Source of the DNA: an uncultured Fodinibius sp.
GTDB taxonomy: Bacteria > Bacteroidota > Rhodothermia > Balneolales > Balneolaceae
Assembly (NCBI GenBank): GCA_913057775.1
Contig: CAJXOG010000004.1
Coordinates: forward strand, 62,001-126,000
DNA length: 64,000 nt
Direction of reading: 5' to 3'
Part shown: piece by piece, positions 1 through 8,887 of the stretch
How positions within the stretch are numbered: position 1 is the stretch's first letter
How the letters are laid out: the number at the start of each line of letters is the position of its first letter
Translations under genes and position numbers: made by a program
Notes under the pieces: model-generated
Database searches by the model: none
What the model saw: the letters and a program-made list of their open reading frames with translations, nothing else
Told to the model about the DNA's origin: nothing

Positions 1-212
1 ATGCCATTGTGGTAACCGCCGGAGCTCCGGTTGTTCCCGAGGATTTGGTTGAGCAGCTCAATATAAATGGACGCTTGGTTGTTCCGGTGGGAGATGAAAA
101 CAGGCAGGAAATGGTACGGCTCATCAAAATTCGGGAGGACGAGTTTGAAGAGGAGCATTTCAGTGATTTTAAGTTTGTACCGCTGATCGGTGAAAAAGGC
201 TGGCAGAAATAA
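1..212 (+). CDS. pcm: Protein-L-isoaspartate O-methyltransferase, C-terminal end (cut by window edge)
   Basis: The reading frame is open from the first bases of the window and encodes the last ~70 residues of a PCMT family enzyme, which uses SAM to methylate isoaspartyl residues in damaged proteins. The visible part has the family's typical tail: an AIVVTAGAP strand, VPEDLVEQL, a GRLVVPVG strand and the closing FVPLIGEKGW. The start lies outside the window, so the internal GTG near base 9 is not a start. Family assignment from the tail is good; nothing can be said about the SAM-binding half. Confidence 0.85.
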   Translation, partial: AIVVTAGAPVVPEDLVEQLNINGRLVVPVGDENRQEMVRLIKIREDEFEEEHFSDFKFVPLIGEKGWQK

Positions 213-216
213 TCAG

Positions 217-308
217 GAATTAAAAATGAAAAATCGATTAATGAAAAATTACGTTTTATATTCGACGTGAATTGAGAGCTGATTTTTTAATTTTACATTT
301 TTAATTAT
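217..308. repeat. AT-rich imperfect inverted repeat between pcm and the DUF368 gene
   Basis: A segment at about 218-234 (AATTAAAAATGAAAAAT) is nearly the reverse complement of bases about 291-306 (TTTTACATTTTTAATT). The arms are AT-rich and some 55 bases apart. Such sequences occur by chance at this composition, and no T-run or GC core supports a terminator. Confidence 0.3.
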
Positions 309-315
309 TACTGAT

Positions 316-1446
316 TTGTCACAGAACGACCAGCCTGAAAACCACTCCGTCAAAGATTCAACATCGTGGAGCGAATCTCCCTTTCTGCTCATCAAAGGTT
401 TCTTAATGGGGTCGGCGGATATTGTGCCGGGGGTAAGCGGTGGTACACTGGCGCTGATTGTCGGAATTTATACGCGCCTTATCAATGCAATCAAGAGTTT
501 TGATACCCGCTTTTTTAAGCAGCTCGTCACATTAAAGTTCCGGGATGCTCTTCGTGAGGTACACTGGAAATTTATGGTGGTACTGCTTTCGGGAATGTTC
601 TGTGCTATCCTGTTTTTTACGAAAGTAGTACCCCTTCAGGTGTATATGTTTACCAATCCCGAGTTGGTATATGGACTCTTTTTTGGATTAATAGTGGGAT
701 CAATTTTTGTGCTTATCAAAGCCGTTGATGGTTTTAACTGGGTACATGGGTTGATGGTTTTGATTGGGGCAGGAATTGGATTCTGGGTCGTCACCTTAGT
801 ACCCACCGATACGTCCGAAGCTCCGTGGTTTGTTTTTATCAGCGGATCTATTGCCATTTGTGCGATGATTTTACCCGGAATTTCAGGCTCATATTTTCTG
901 CTTATCCTGCGAAAATACGATTATATACTAGAACAGTTTGGTAAGCTGGGGACATCGGAAACAATAGCTGGATTATTATCACTACTCCCTTTTGCTGCAG
1001 GCGCCGTTGTTGGGCTCGCGCTTTTTTCAAGGTTATTATCATGGCTGTTAAGTCGTTACGAAGCAAAAACGTTAGCGGTGCTCATTGGCTTTTTGATTGG
1101 ATCGCTTTATGTGATTTGGCCGTATCAGGATCGAACGTTTGAGCAAATTGTTAGCAAAACAGAAGTGGTGGCTTACAATAGTTCAAAAGCGTCGGAGCTA
1201 CGCAATAATCCGCCGGATCAAAATCGTCCTGAATTTAAGCGGCTGGGTGAAACAGTGAATCGTGATGGCGCACAAAAAGAAGTAGAGATTTTGACTGTTA
1301 AGAACAAGCTTATCAAAAGCGATCCATTTATTCCGTATTTAACCGTTCAGGAGGCTGGCACCGACCATTTTTGGAGTGGAATTTGGGGAATGCTTGTCGG
1401 ATTAATTATGGTGATGGGACTTGACTATTTACGGAGGGAAACCTAA
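316..1446 (+). CDS. DUF368 family membrane protein, probable polyprenyl-phosphate translocase (PopT type)
   Basis: A 376-residue polytopic membrane protein of the DUF368 family. Members of this family (PopT) and of the DedA family recycle undecaprenyl phosphate across the cytoplasmic membrane for cell-envelope synthesis. The diagnostic N-terminal GSADIVPGVSGGT segment (residues ~32-44) is present, and the matching internal MILPGISGSYFLL motif lies near residue 190, as expected for the inverted repeat. About eight hydrophobic segments follow. A hydrophilic insert lies at roughly residues 275-350. The frame begins with TTG; the next ATG would remove residues before the first conserved motif, so TTG at 316 is the best start. 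No clear ribosome binding site. Function is from family knowledge. Confidence 0.85.
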   Translation: MSQNDQPENHSVKDSTSWSESPFLLIKGFLMGSADIVPGVSGGTLALIVGIYTRLINAIKSFDTRFFKQLVTLKFRDALREVHWKFMVVLLSGMFCAILFFTKVVPLQVYMFTNPELVYGLFFGLIVGSIFVLIKAVDGFNWVHGLMVLIGAGIGFWVVTLVPTDTSEAPWFVFISGSIAICAMILPGISGSYFLLILRKYDYILEQFGKLGTSETIAGLLSLLPFAAGAVVGLALFSRLLSWLLSRYEAKTLAVLIGFLIGSLYVIWPYQDRTFEQIVSKTEVVAYNSSKASELRNNPPDQNRPEFKRLGETVNRDGAQKEVEILTVKNKLIKSDPFIPYLTVQEAGTDHFWSGIWGMLVGLIMVMGLDYLRRET

Positions 1447-1476
1447 TGTTTATTAAAGAGAATTAAATCTTAAATA

Positions 1477-2481
1477 ATGGCTGTTATTATGAAGGATATT
1501 AAAAAAATATTAGTACCTACAGACTTTTCGGAAAATGCTCAGTTGGCTTATCGTCATGCCCAAGAAATTGCTCATCGTTTGGGAGCAAAAGTAGATTTTA
1601 TTCATGTTATTCCCATGCTTACTTATTTCCACAAAAGCTTATCAAATATGCAGGTTCCGCTGGATGTGGATAAGGAGCTGTATCCCACTGTTCAAAAGGA
1701 GGCCCTGCATCAAATGGAACAGGCGATGGATGATTATATAGCGGAAGAGTCAAAAGGAGAAGCTATTTGTAAAATTGATCGAAAACCTTCTACAGCCGTT
1801 GCCGAATATGCACAAGAGAATAACTATGATTTAATTGTGATGCCTACAAAAGGGCACCATAAGTCGAATTTAATGCGCGGATCGACAACCAACAAGATTG
1901 TTCGACATTCTTCGGTTCCGGTGTTCACGGTAGATGAAGGATTGAATGCCGAAGGACTAAAAGAAATCATGATTCCTACGGATGGATCTCCGTTGTCATT
2001 TACCGCGCTTCCGATGGCGTTGACATTAGCGACTATTTATGATGCGAATATTACTTTTTATCATGTACAGGAGCTTTATGGCAGTCCGCTGGATTCTGAA
2101 AGCCGGGATCCCAAAAAATCTGATGAGCAAAATATCTATGAGTCTCTTTTGGGTCGGCTGGATGATTATTTAGCAGCTGAGGGCATTGATAATGTGAAAA
2201 TAGCTCGCGGTGACGAAAAGTTTAGAGATCAGTTTGTGATCTCCGATAATGCCTCAAGTAGACGTATTAATATTTATACTGCAGTAGAACGAGGGGTTTC
2301 GGCCCACTTGGGAATCGAGGATTATGCGGCGGAGCATGCGGATGTGGTTGTGATGGCAACGCACGGTCATAGCGGTTTTGCACATCTGCTTTTGGGATCA
2401 ACGACAGAAAAGGTGGCACAGTCGCTGAGTACTCCGGTACTTACTGTTAAGCCGGATGAGAAGAAGTTGTCGAAGAAATAG
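1477..2481 (+). CDS. Tandem universal stress protein (two UspA domains)
   Basis: A 334-residue cytoplasmic protein made of two Usp domains, roughly residues 6-151 and 162-327. Each starts with a KKILVPTDFS- or KEIMIPTDGS-type strand and ends with a GSTT..K/EKV..SLSTPVLTV-type segment. The second domain keeps the G-x9-GS nucleotide loop (THGHSGFAHLLLGSTT). The first has a loop one residue shorter, so nucleotide binding may differ between halves. ATG at 1477 is followed by another ATG at 1489 just before KDIKK, and either could be used. The gene sits 30 bases after the DUF368 gene and ends at a strong terminator. Role in stress adaptation is family knowledge; the ligand is not known. Confidence 0.85.
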   Translation: MAVIMKDIKKILVPTDFSENAQLAYRHAQEIAHRLGAKVDFIHVIPMLTYFHKSLSNMQVPLDVDKELYPTVQKEALHQMEQAMDDYIAEESKGEAICKIDRKPSTAVAEYAQENNYDLIVMPTKGHHKSNLMRGSTTNKIVRHSSVPVFTVDEGLNAEGLKEIMIPTDGSPLSFTALPMALTLATIYDANITFYHVQELYGSPLDSESRDPKKSDEQNIYESLLGRLDDYLAAEGIDNVKIARGDEKFRDQFVISDNASSRRINIYTAVERGVSAHLGIEDYAAEHADVVVMATHGHSGFAHLLLGSTTEKVAQSLSTPVLTVKPDEKKLSKK

Positions 2482-2505
2482 CATTTTGTTTAAAATCCAT
2501 TAATA

Positions 2506-2540
2506 AGAAAAAGGCGCAATATTGTTTTGCGCCTTTTTCT
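2506..2540. terminator. Bidirectional rho-independent terminator
   Basis: A perfect 14-base inverted repeat (2506-2519 and 2527-2540) with core AAGGCGCAA/TTGCGCCTT, a 7-base loop, and A-runs on one side and T-runs on the other. It lies between the convergent Usp and UPF0173 genes and can serve both. Confidence 0.9.
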
Positions 2541-2559
2541 ATTGGAACAAGATTATGCT

Positions 2560-3267
2560 TTAAGCCAAGAAATGTTCTCCTGCTTCGGGAATCCAGACTT
2601 CGGTATCAGTTGATTTTTCAGTGTATTTCTTGAAGTCCTCAGGATCACCCGTTAATGGTGGAAATGTTCCATAGTGAATGGGTACCGCATATTCGGCTTG
2701 AAGCAGATCGCAGGCCATAGCAGCTTCGCCCGGTCCCATAGTATAATGGTCGCCCATTGGTACGGCAACGATATCAGGTTCGTAGAGTTCACCATATAGT
2801 TCAAGCTCATAAAAGATGTTGGTATCCCCAAGGTGGTAAAAGGTAATATCATCATAGAAGGAGATTACCAACCCAGCCGGTTCCCCTGCGTAATCGCCCT
2901 GGAAGGAAGAACTGTGATTGGCCGATACCATGGTGACGGAGAAATCATCAAAAGCAACTGTACCACCTTTATTGAATTCGACAGCCTGATCTTCGTTGAG
3001 ACCGTGCTTGCTAACCAGCAGCCGAGAAAGTTCAACCATCGTAACCACTTTACAACCTGTTTCTTCGGCGATATCCAAGGTATCGCCCACGTGGTCTTCG
3101 TGTCCATGGGTTAGCAGAATATAATCGATGTCATCCTGTTGTTTATACTCGTCCGGAGTGGTAGGATTTCCCGACAAAAAGGGATCAACTAAAATATTGG
3201 TACCCTGCGGACTTACGAGTTTAAAGGCAGAATGTCCTAACCATTGTGCTTGCACTGATGTATCCAT
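2560..3267 (-). CDS. UPF0173-type metal-dependent hydrolase (metallo-beta-lactamase fold)
   Basis: A 235-residue protein of the UPF0173 family, small metallo-beta-lactamase-fold hydrolases. The metal-binding THGHEDHVGD motif (HxHxDH) is at residues ~53-62, a further histidine lies in SANHSSSF, an aspartate in YHLGDTN, and a C-terminal histidine in VPIHYGTFPPLTG. Length matches the family. The physiological substrate of these proteins is not established. It is convergent with the Usp gene across a shared terminator and appears monocistronic. Confidence 0.85.
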   Translation of the reverse strand: MDTSVQAQWLGHSAFKLVSPQGTNILVDPFLSGNPTTPDEYKQQDDIDYILLTHGHEDHVGDTLDIAEETGCKVVTMVELSRLLVSKHGLNEDQAVEFNKGGTVAFDDFSVTMVSANHSSSFQGDYAGEPAGLVISFYDDITFYHLGDTNIFYELELYGELYEPDIVAVPMGDHYTMGPGEAAMACDLLQAEYAVPIHYGTFPPLTGDPEDFKKYTEKSTDTEVWIPEAGEHFLA

Positions 3268-3486
3268 AGCTGTAATAGTTTTTTTAATGATTTATGAGAA
3301 ATAGTATTGATTATCCGTGATCAATGTGTTATTAATGAAGTTCAAAAGCGCATAAAATAAGGTGAATTATGAGGTTGAATGTTATTCCATTTCGTTTACT
3401 ATCACAACATTTTATAGCGAATCATTCCGTGCGCTTTTCTGAGCTTACCTAATACCGTATAACTCCAAAACATTTGAGGTTTATTC

Positions 3487-4158
3487 ATGGTAGAACGAAT
3501 TAAACTGCATCCCGAAACGCCCCATGTAAAACGATTATTTGAAATTGCTGACAAGGTAAAAGATGGTGCTGTGGTACTTTTTCCGACCGACAGTCAATAT
3601 GCCCTTGGCTGCGATTACAAAAATAAAAAAGGGATTGAGCGGATTCGTGAGATTCGACAGTTGGGAAAGGGTGATCACTTAACCATTTTGTGTGATTCTT
3701 TATCGGGAATAGCAAAGTTCGCACATATTTCTGACTACAATTTTAAGCTCATCAAGCGGCTGATTCCCGGTCCGTACACCTTTATTTTACCTGCTACCAA
3801 AGAGGTGCCCAAGTTACTCGTCCATCCCAAGAAAAAAACGGTAGGCATTCGCGTGCCCGACTATCCTATTTGTGAGGGCTTGGTCCGTGAGGTTGGAAAT
3901 CCTATGCTTGCCATTACCGCTAAAAAGCCCGAAATGGATGAAAACGCTCTGGAAAAATTTGACAGGGAACCGTTCTTGCGAAAATTTGATAAGCAGGTAG
4001 ATGTGACTATTGATAATCAGCAGGATCTGCCTTCTAAGGAAACCACTATCTTGGATATGACTGATGATAATACCAAGATAGTTCGTCGCGGCCTTGGAAT
4101 TGAGCGGGTGGAAGAAGTGTTTGAAAGGCAACGAGAACCATTAGAAAAACAAGGTTAG
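3487..4158 (+). CDS. YciO/TsaC-like (Sua5-YrdC fold) protein
   Basis: A 223-residue protein of the Sua5/YrdC/YciO superfamily. TsaC enzymes make threonylcarbamoyl-AMP for the tRNA t6A modification. This copy has the YciO-like pattern FPTDSQYALGCD, IREIRQLGKGDHLTILCDSLS, RLIPGPYTFILPA and VGIRVPDYP. It therefore resembles the YciO branch, whose activity is less certain, rather than canonical TsaC/TsaC2. It ends 4 bases before the pfkA start and is probably cotranscribed with it. Confidence 0.8.
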   Translation: MVERIKLHPETPHVKRLFEIADKVKDGAVVLFPTDSQYALGCDYKNKKGIERIREIRQLGKGDHLTILCDSLSGIAKFAHISDYNFKLIKRLIPGPYTFILPATKEVPKLLVHPKKKTVGIRVPDYPICEGLVREVGNPMLAITAKKPEMDENALEKFDREPFLRKFDKQVDVTIDNQQDLPSKETTILDMTDDNTKIVRRGLGIERVEEVFERQREPLEKQG

Positions 4159-4162
4159 TTTT

Positions 4163-5239
4163 ATGAAGATTGCTATTAATACAGGCGGTGGCGATGCACC
4201 CGGTCTTAATGCTGCTATAAGAGCGGCAACACTGGCGGCACTGAAAAGAGGCTGGGAGGTTTATGGCATTAAAAATGGATATGGGTCAATATTTACGGAT
4301 GAACCTTTTGTAAAGCTCGATGCCAAAGCAGTGCAGGGCATTACGCTGCAGGGCGGTACTATTCTTGGTACGGCCAACCGGGGTAATCCTTTTGAGATGC
4401 CTTATAAAAAGGACGATGGCAGCTGGGGAACAAAGGATGTCTCCGACCGGCTGGTCCAGACGTTTGAAGATCACGGTATCGATGCCCTTGTGGCTATTGG
4501 AGGTGACGGCTCGATGAATATTGCCAGTAAGCTTATCCAGAAAGGTCTTGATATTGTGGGCGTTCCCAAAACTATTGACAACGATATTTATGGTTGTGAT
4601 GTGACGCTTGGTTTTGATACGGCCATTGATATTGCTACTGAGGCGATTGACCGGATTACGACTACGGCTGAGTCGCATCATCGACTAATGGTTGTGGAAG
4701 TGATGGGACGTTACGCCGGATGGATTGCGCTTTACTCCGGTATTGCAGCCTCGGCAGATGTTGTTTTGATTCCGGAAATTCCCTTTAGCTATGATTCTAT
4801 CGTGGAAAAAATCAAAGAGCGGGAATCAAAAGGGCTTCACTATACCATGATTGTAGTGGCCGAGGGAGCTAAGAAAAAAGACGGTGAAATTGTGACCAAG
4901 GGCAAAACACCGGGACAAGAGGTACAACTGGGCGGTATTGCCGACCAGTTAGCCGATGAACTCTCCGAGCGAACGGGTAAAGAATCTCGATCAGTTGTGT
5001 TAGGACACCTTCAGCGTGGAGGCTCTCCTTCTACGTATGATCGACTTATTTCACTGCGTTTCGGCGCGGCTGCCATTCGTTGTGTTGAAGAACACGACTA
5101 TAACAAACTGGTCGTGCTTCAGGATAATAAACTGACGCGGATTCCCATCACCAGTATCGAAGGAAAAATGAAATCAGTATCTCTTGAAAGTGATACCGTA
5201 CAGACGGCGCGCGATATCGGTATTTGTCTGGGTGATTAA
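4163..5239 (+). CDS. pfkA: 6-phosphofructokinase
   Basis: A 358-residue phosphofructokinase-1 family enzyme that phosphorylates fructose 6-phosphate in glycolysis. It has the N-terminal GGGDAPGLNAAIR loop (residues 8-20), GGDGS (113-117), the catalytic TIDND (137-141), MGRYAGWIAL and LGHLQRGGSPS. Donor-determining positions are mixed: glycine in GGDGS, typical of ATP enzymes, but lysine in PKTIDND (K136), typical of pyrophosphate or group III enzymes. The phosphoryl donor is therefore not certain from sequence, though ATP is favoured by the glycine. It follows the YciO-like gene by 4 bases. Confidence 0.9.
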   Translation: MKIAINTGGGDAPGLNAAIRAATLAALKRGWEVYGIKNGYGSIFTDEPFVKLDAKAVQGITLQGGTILGTANRGNPFEMPYKKDDGSWGTKDVSDRLVQTFEDHGIDALVAIGGDGSMNIASKLIQKGLDIVGVPKTIDNDIYGCDVTLGFDTAIDIATEAIDRITTTAESHHRLMVVEVMGRYAGWIALYSGIAASADVVLIPEIPFSYDSIVEKIKERESKGLHYTMIVVAEGAKKKDGEIVTKGKTPGQEVQLGGIADQLADELSERTGKESRSVVLGHLQRGGSPSTYDRLISLRFGAAAIRCVEEHDYNKLVVLQDNKLTRIPITSIEGKMKSVSLESDTVQTARDIGICLGD

Positions 5240-5300
5240 TGCCAAGATAATGAATATGTCATGTCGAATTGGATTTTAGCATCTAAAAATAAATAAGTAT

Positions 5301-5687
5301 ATGGGATTGTTTAATTCAGTAAAAAATGCGTTTTCGGGCTTAGAAACGAGCGAGATCTGGGAGATGATTTCAGATGCATCTCAGGTAGATCCTATTATTG
5401 AGGCATCGAAGGAAAAACCGCAGCTAATCTACAAACACAGCCATCGCTGCAGTGTTTGCTTTGTCGCGAAAGGAGATCTTGAGATGGCAGCTGATGATAT
5501 TGAAGAGCATGCCGATATGCATTTTGTAAATGTGGTTCACAGCCGGGATGCTTCCAATAAAATAGCATCCGAGTTAGATGTTCGTCATGAGTCGCCGCAG
5601 GCGATTTTGATCGATCAAGGTAAGGTGGTTTGGCATGGTTCACATGGCAGTATCGATGCTGATGCTATTTTGGAATATTTTGAATGA
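5301..5687 (+). CDS. ytxJ: Bacillithiol-system redox protein YtxJ (thioredoxin-like)
   Basis: A 128-residue thioredoxin-fold protein of the YtxJ/DUF2847 family, thought to act as a monothiol bacilliredoxin-type enzyme in organisms that make bacillithiol. The active site lies in KHSHRCSVCFVAK (residues ~45-57), followed by a VNVVHSRDASNKIASEL helix and the cis-proline-type ESPQAILI strand. The CxxC spacing here is notable because many homologues keep only the first cysteine. The ATG at 5301 fits the family length. It lies 60 bases after pfkA on the same strand. Confidence 0.8.
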   Translation: MGLFNSVKNAFSGLETSEIWEMISDASQVDPIIEASKEKPQLIYKHSHRCSVCFVAKGDLEMAADDIEEHADMHFVNVVHSRDASNKIASELDVRHESPQAILIDQGKVVWHGSHGSIDADAILEYFE

Positions 5688-5705
5688 TGCTCGATTTCAG
5701 GTACC

Positions 5706-6776
5706 TCAATCGTCAAAAATATTTTTGAATCCCTCCTCAAAAGGCGGCTCAATAATACCTTCCTGGGTTACAATGCCATTGATATAGGAATGAGGAGTAA
5801 TATCAAAAGCGGGATTGTAGGATTCGGCTTTTTTGGGTGCTATCTGTGCATCGCTGTAGTTAAGTACTTCTTCTTGATCGCGTTCTTCGAGAGGGATATC
5901 ATCTCCGGTTTCCATCTCCATATCAATAGTCGAAAGGGGGGCTGCTACATAAAAAGGAATCTCATTTTCTTGAGCTAAGACTGCAAGGGGATAGGTCCCA
6001 ATTTTATTGGCAACATCACCATTGGCCGCAATCCGATCAGCACCTACTATAACCAGGTCAACTTCGTCGCGTCGCATAAGTAAGCCCGCGCTGGAATCAG
6101 TAATAATCTTCATTGGTATTTCCGCATTCATCAGTTCCCAGGCGGTGAGGCGAGATCCCTGTAACAGGGGACGCGTTTCATCTACCCACACGAATGGTTT
6201 TTTGCCTTGTTCATGGGTGTTAAATATTATCGAAAGGGCGGTACCGTATTGTCCGGTGGCAAGACTGCCTGTATTGCAATGAGTCAATATTTGAGCATTT
6301 TTTGGGATGAGCTCGACGCCGTTTTCACCAATCTTTTTGCAGATGCGCTTATCCTCATCATGAATGGTCATGGCCGTTTGCAAAACGATCTCTTTAATCT
6401 CACTGATTTCCTTGTCTTTATGTGCCCGGATGGTAGATTTAATTCGATCAGTAGCCCACTTAAGATTTACCGCAGTAGGTCGGGCTCCCTCCAGGTATTC
6501 GGCAATACGATCAACTTCAACCATAAAGCTCTCGAATGCATTTTCGGGCATATCTTTGATCCCTAAATATAAACCGTAGGCTGCTGCAATGCCGATAGCG
6601 GGTGCTCCGCGAATGCGCATTTTTTTGATGGCTTCCCACATGCGTCCCACATCTCGGATATCACTATAGACTTCACGTCCGGGCAGGTAGGTTTGATCTA
6701 AAATACGAACATGATCCTCTCGCCACTCAATAGATTGTACTGCTGTATCCATATCGTTACTCATGATCGTAAGCAA
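5706..6776 (-). CDS. mtnA: S-methyl-5-thioribose-1-phosphate isomerase
   Basis: A 356-residue aldose-ketose isomerase of the methionine salvage pathway, converting 5-methylthioribose 1-phosphate to the ribulose form. Family signatures are MRIRGAPAIGIAAAYG near residue 52, HCNTGSLATGQYGTALS, DETRPLLQGSRLTAWEL and the catalytic-aspartate segment GADRIAANGDVANKIGTY. An internal ATG four codons in (MSNDMDT) is also a plausible start. It converges on ytxJ with a gap of 18 bases. Other salvage genes are not in the window. Confidence 0.93.
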   Translation of the reverse strand: MLTIMSNDMDTAVQSIEWREDHVRILDQTYLPGREVYSDIRDVGRMWEAIKKMRIRGAPAIGIAAAYGLYLGIKDMPENAFESFMVEVDRIAEYLEGARPTAVNLKWATDRIKSTIRAHKDKEISEIKEIVLQTAMTIHDEDKRICKKIGENGVELIPKNAQILTHCNTGSLATGQYGTALSIIFNTHEQGKKPFVWVDETRPLLQGSRLTAWELMNAEIPMKIITDSSAGLLMRRDEVDLVIVGADRIAANGDVANKIGTYPLAVLAQENEIPFYVAAPLSTIDMEMETGDDIPLEERDQEEVLNYSDAQIAPKKAESYNPAFDITPHSYINGIVTQEGIIEPPFEEGFKNIFDD

Positions 6777-6909
6777 TTAATTTAATTTTGAACATAGGAT
6801 ACTGATTATGATAAAAGAAGCGGGAATTTACAACCTTAAATGTCCTGATATTATTTATTGACAAGATTTGTAGCTTCCACGGTGAGCATTGCAAAAATTT
6901 AAATTAAGA

Positions 6910-6945
6910 AACCCGGTTGTAATGTATCCGTATTACAACCGGGTT
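6910..6945 (-). terminator. Strong hairpin downstream of ggt
   Basis: A perfect 14-base inverted repeat (6910-6923 AACCCGGTTGTAAT, 6932-6945) with an 8-base loop, starting 24 bases past the ggt stop. The minus-strand tract after the stem is only moderately T-rich (TCTTAATTT), so it is a probable terminator or mRNA-stabilising stem. Confidence 0.7.
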
Positions 6946-6969
6946 ATCAATACTTGAGCTTCATGAAGC

Positions 6970-8703
6970 TTAGTAACCTTCGGCAGCGCCGTCACCACGT
7001 GGATCAGGAGCCCCATACTTTAAACCGTTTTCATCTATATAGATGGTATGGGCACGGCCAACACTGCCGGTTGCATTCAGCGTGTGGCCCCACTCTTTGA
7101 GCTTTTCTTTTGTATCGGGACTCAATCCAAACTCCTCATAATACAGTTTGTCAGGCATCCACTGGTGGTGGAAGCGAGGTGCTGAGTTGGCTTTCTGGGG
7201 CTCCATCCCAAAGACCGTCATGTTAAGAAAATTGTGGAATGTTGCGGTTATGATCATAGGTCCACCGGCGGCTCCGAGCACCATTCTTGTGGAGTCGTTT
7301 TTAGTGACGATAGTGGGAGACATGCTGCTGAGCATCCGTTTTTTAGGAGCAACGGCATTTGCCTTGCCTTGTATCAGCCCAAACATATTGGGTTCTCCCG
7401 GTTGTGCGGTAAAGTCGTCCATTTCATTATTGAGTAAAAATCCAGCACCGTCGACCGCAAGTTTGTTTCCAAACGAACCGTTTAGGGTAGTGGTAATTGC
7501 AACGGCATTGCCGTCGGCATCGACAACAGAAAAATGAGTTGTTTCCTTGGGCTCCTGATATTCCAGCGGATCACCGTGCGAAATACTATCGCTCGATGTA
7601 ACCGTATCCCAACGGAAACTTTGCATGCGATCGTGGTTGTAGGTCGAATCTAATAGACCGGATTGTGGAATATTTACAAAATCGGGATCACCTAAAAAGT
7701 GTGCCCGATCGGCAAAGGCGCGGCGCATAGCTTCGGTGACAAGATGAACATACTCAGCAGAGTTATATCCGAGCTCTTTCAAATTATAATCTTCAAGCAT
7801 TGTTAGCATCTGGGCGATTGCAATACTACCGCTACTGGGCGGCGGCATAATATGAAGATCATATCCATTAAAACTTGTTTTTACAGGATCGCGCCACTTG
7901 CTCTCGTAGTTTTTTAAATCGCTGTAGCTGATAATACCATCTTGTCGTTCCATCTCCTCAACAATCCTATCAGCGGTGACGCCCGAATAAAATCCGTCTC
8001 TTCCGATTCGGGAAATGCGACTAAGAGTTTTGGCTAAATCCTTTTGAACAAAAAGATCTCCTTCTTTGAAAGGTGTTCCATCTTTTTTGGTAAAGTATTT
8101 GGTAGAGGAACGGTACTTTTTAAACTCATCTGCTTTATCATTAAGGTCCTGTGCTTGTAGCCATGTAATCCGATATCCTTCTCGTGCTAGTTTTATAGCT
8201 GGAGCAATAACCGTTTCCAGAGGAAGGTTTCCATACCGTTCAAGGGCTTTGATCATGCCATCAACCACACCGGGAACTCCTGAGGCCAGTGCCGATCTTC
8301 TGCTAAGATCCGGTTGATATTCCCCGTCTCTTATAAACATGTTTTTTGTTGCTTTTTGTGGAGCCCTTTCGCGAAAGTCCAGGGAAGTGGTAGTACCATT
8401 AGCCATATGCAGTACCATGAATCCGCCACCGCCAATATTACCGGCGCGAGGTTCCGTAACGGCCAAGGCAAATTGTACGGCTACGGCAGCATCAACAGCG
8501 TTGCCGCCTTGTCGTAGTATTTTTTTGCCCACTTGTGAAGCATGCTTTTCGGCGGAAACGACAATACCATTTTCATAGGATTTAGCCCAGCCAATTTGGG
8601 CAATACTTTCACTGGGCAGTGATACAAAAAGTGCAATGAATAAAATCCAGGTAAGCAATCGAGAGTAAATCGTTTTGTTCATTAGACTAATTTTTTTGAG
8701 CAC
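6970..8703 (-). CDS. ggt: Gamma-glutamyltransferase, exported
   Basis: A 577-residue Ntn-hydrolase that cleaves and transfers the gamma-glutamyl group of glutathione and related peptides. An N-terminal signal peptide ends near SESIAQ (residue ~36), so it is periplasmic. Family motifs are EPRAGNIGGGGFMV (~84-97), PPPSSGSIAIAQML (~287-300) and the autocleavage site ETTHFSVVD, where T388 should be the nucleophile at the start of the small subunit. GPMIITATFHNFLN is near the C terminus. An in-frame ATG seven codons later (MNKTIYSR) could be the real start. It lies downstream of the TonB receptor gene on the same strand, with a hairpin between. Confidence 0.93.
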   Translation of the reverse strand: MLKKISLMNKTIYSRLLTWILFIALFVSLPSESIAQIGWAKSYENGIVVSAEKHASQVGKKILRQGGNAVDAAVAVQFALAVTEPRAGNIGGGGFMVLHMANGTTTSLDFRERAPQKATKNMFIRDGEYQPDLSRRSALASGVPGVVDGMIKALERYGNLPLETVIAPAIKLAREGYRITWLQAQDLNDKADEFKKYRSSTKYFTKKDGTPFKEGDLFVQKDLAKTLSRISRIGRDGFYSGVTADRIVEEMERQDGIISYSDLKNYESKWRDPVKTSFNGYDLHIMPPPSSGSIAIAQMLTMLEDYNLKELGYNSAEYVHLVTEAMRRAFADRAHFLGDPDFVNIPQSGLLDSTYNHDRMQSFRWDTVTSSDSISHGDPLEYQEPKETTHFSVVDADGNAVAITTTLNGSFGNKLAVDGAGFLLNNEMDDFTAQPGEPNMFGLIQGKANAVAPKKRMLSSMSPTIVTKNDSTRMVLGAAGGPMIITATFHNFLNMTVFGMEPQKANSAPRFHHQWMPDKLYYEEFGLSPDTKEKLKEWGHTLNATGSVGRAHTIYIDENGLKYGAPDPRGDGAAEGY

Positions 8704-8833
8704 ACAGTTTTTGTTTTATCCAGAGAAAAGTTTTGCTGCAAATAGAATACATTATCAAGAATTACAGCAACGTTTTGCAAAGAGTTGAATTGTAAGAGAA
8801 TTAACAATTAATATCTAAAATAATACCCAATAC

Positions 8834-8865
8834 ACTCTCTACTCTGAAATGAAGGAGTAGAGAGT
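8834..8865. terminator. Hairpin between TonB receptor and ggt
   Basis: A perfect 11-base inverted repeat, ACTCTCTACTC (8834-8844) and GAGTAGAGAGT (8855-8865), with a 10-base loop. It lies just past the stop of the minus-strand receptor gene. No T-run follows on the minus strand, so termination may be weak. Confidence 0.5.
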
Positions 8866-8887
8866 TATCGGGCTTTGATTTATTTTG

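Noticed and set aside
5790-6579. Several plus-strand frames opposite mtnA
   Set aside because: They lie wholly inside a well-conserved gene on the other strand and resemble no protein family.
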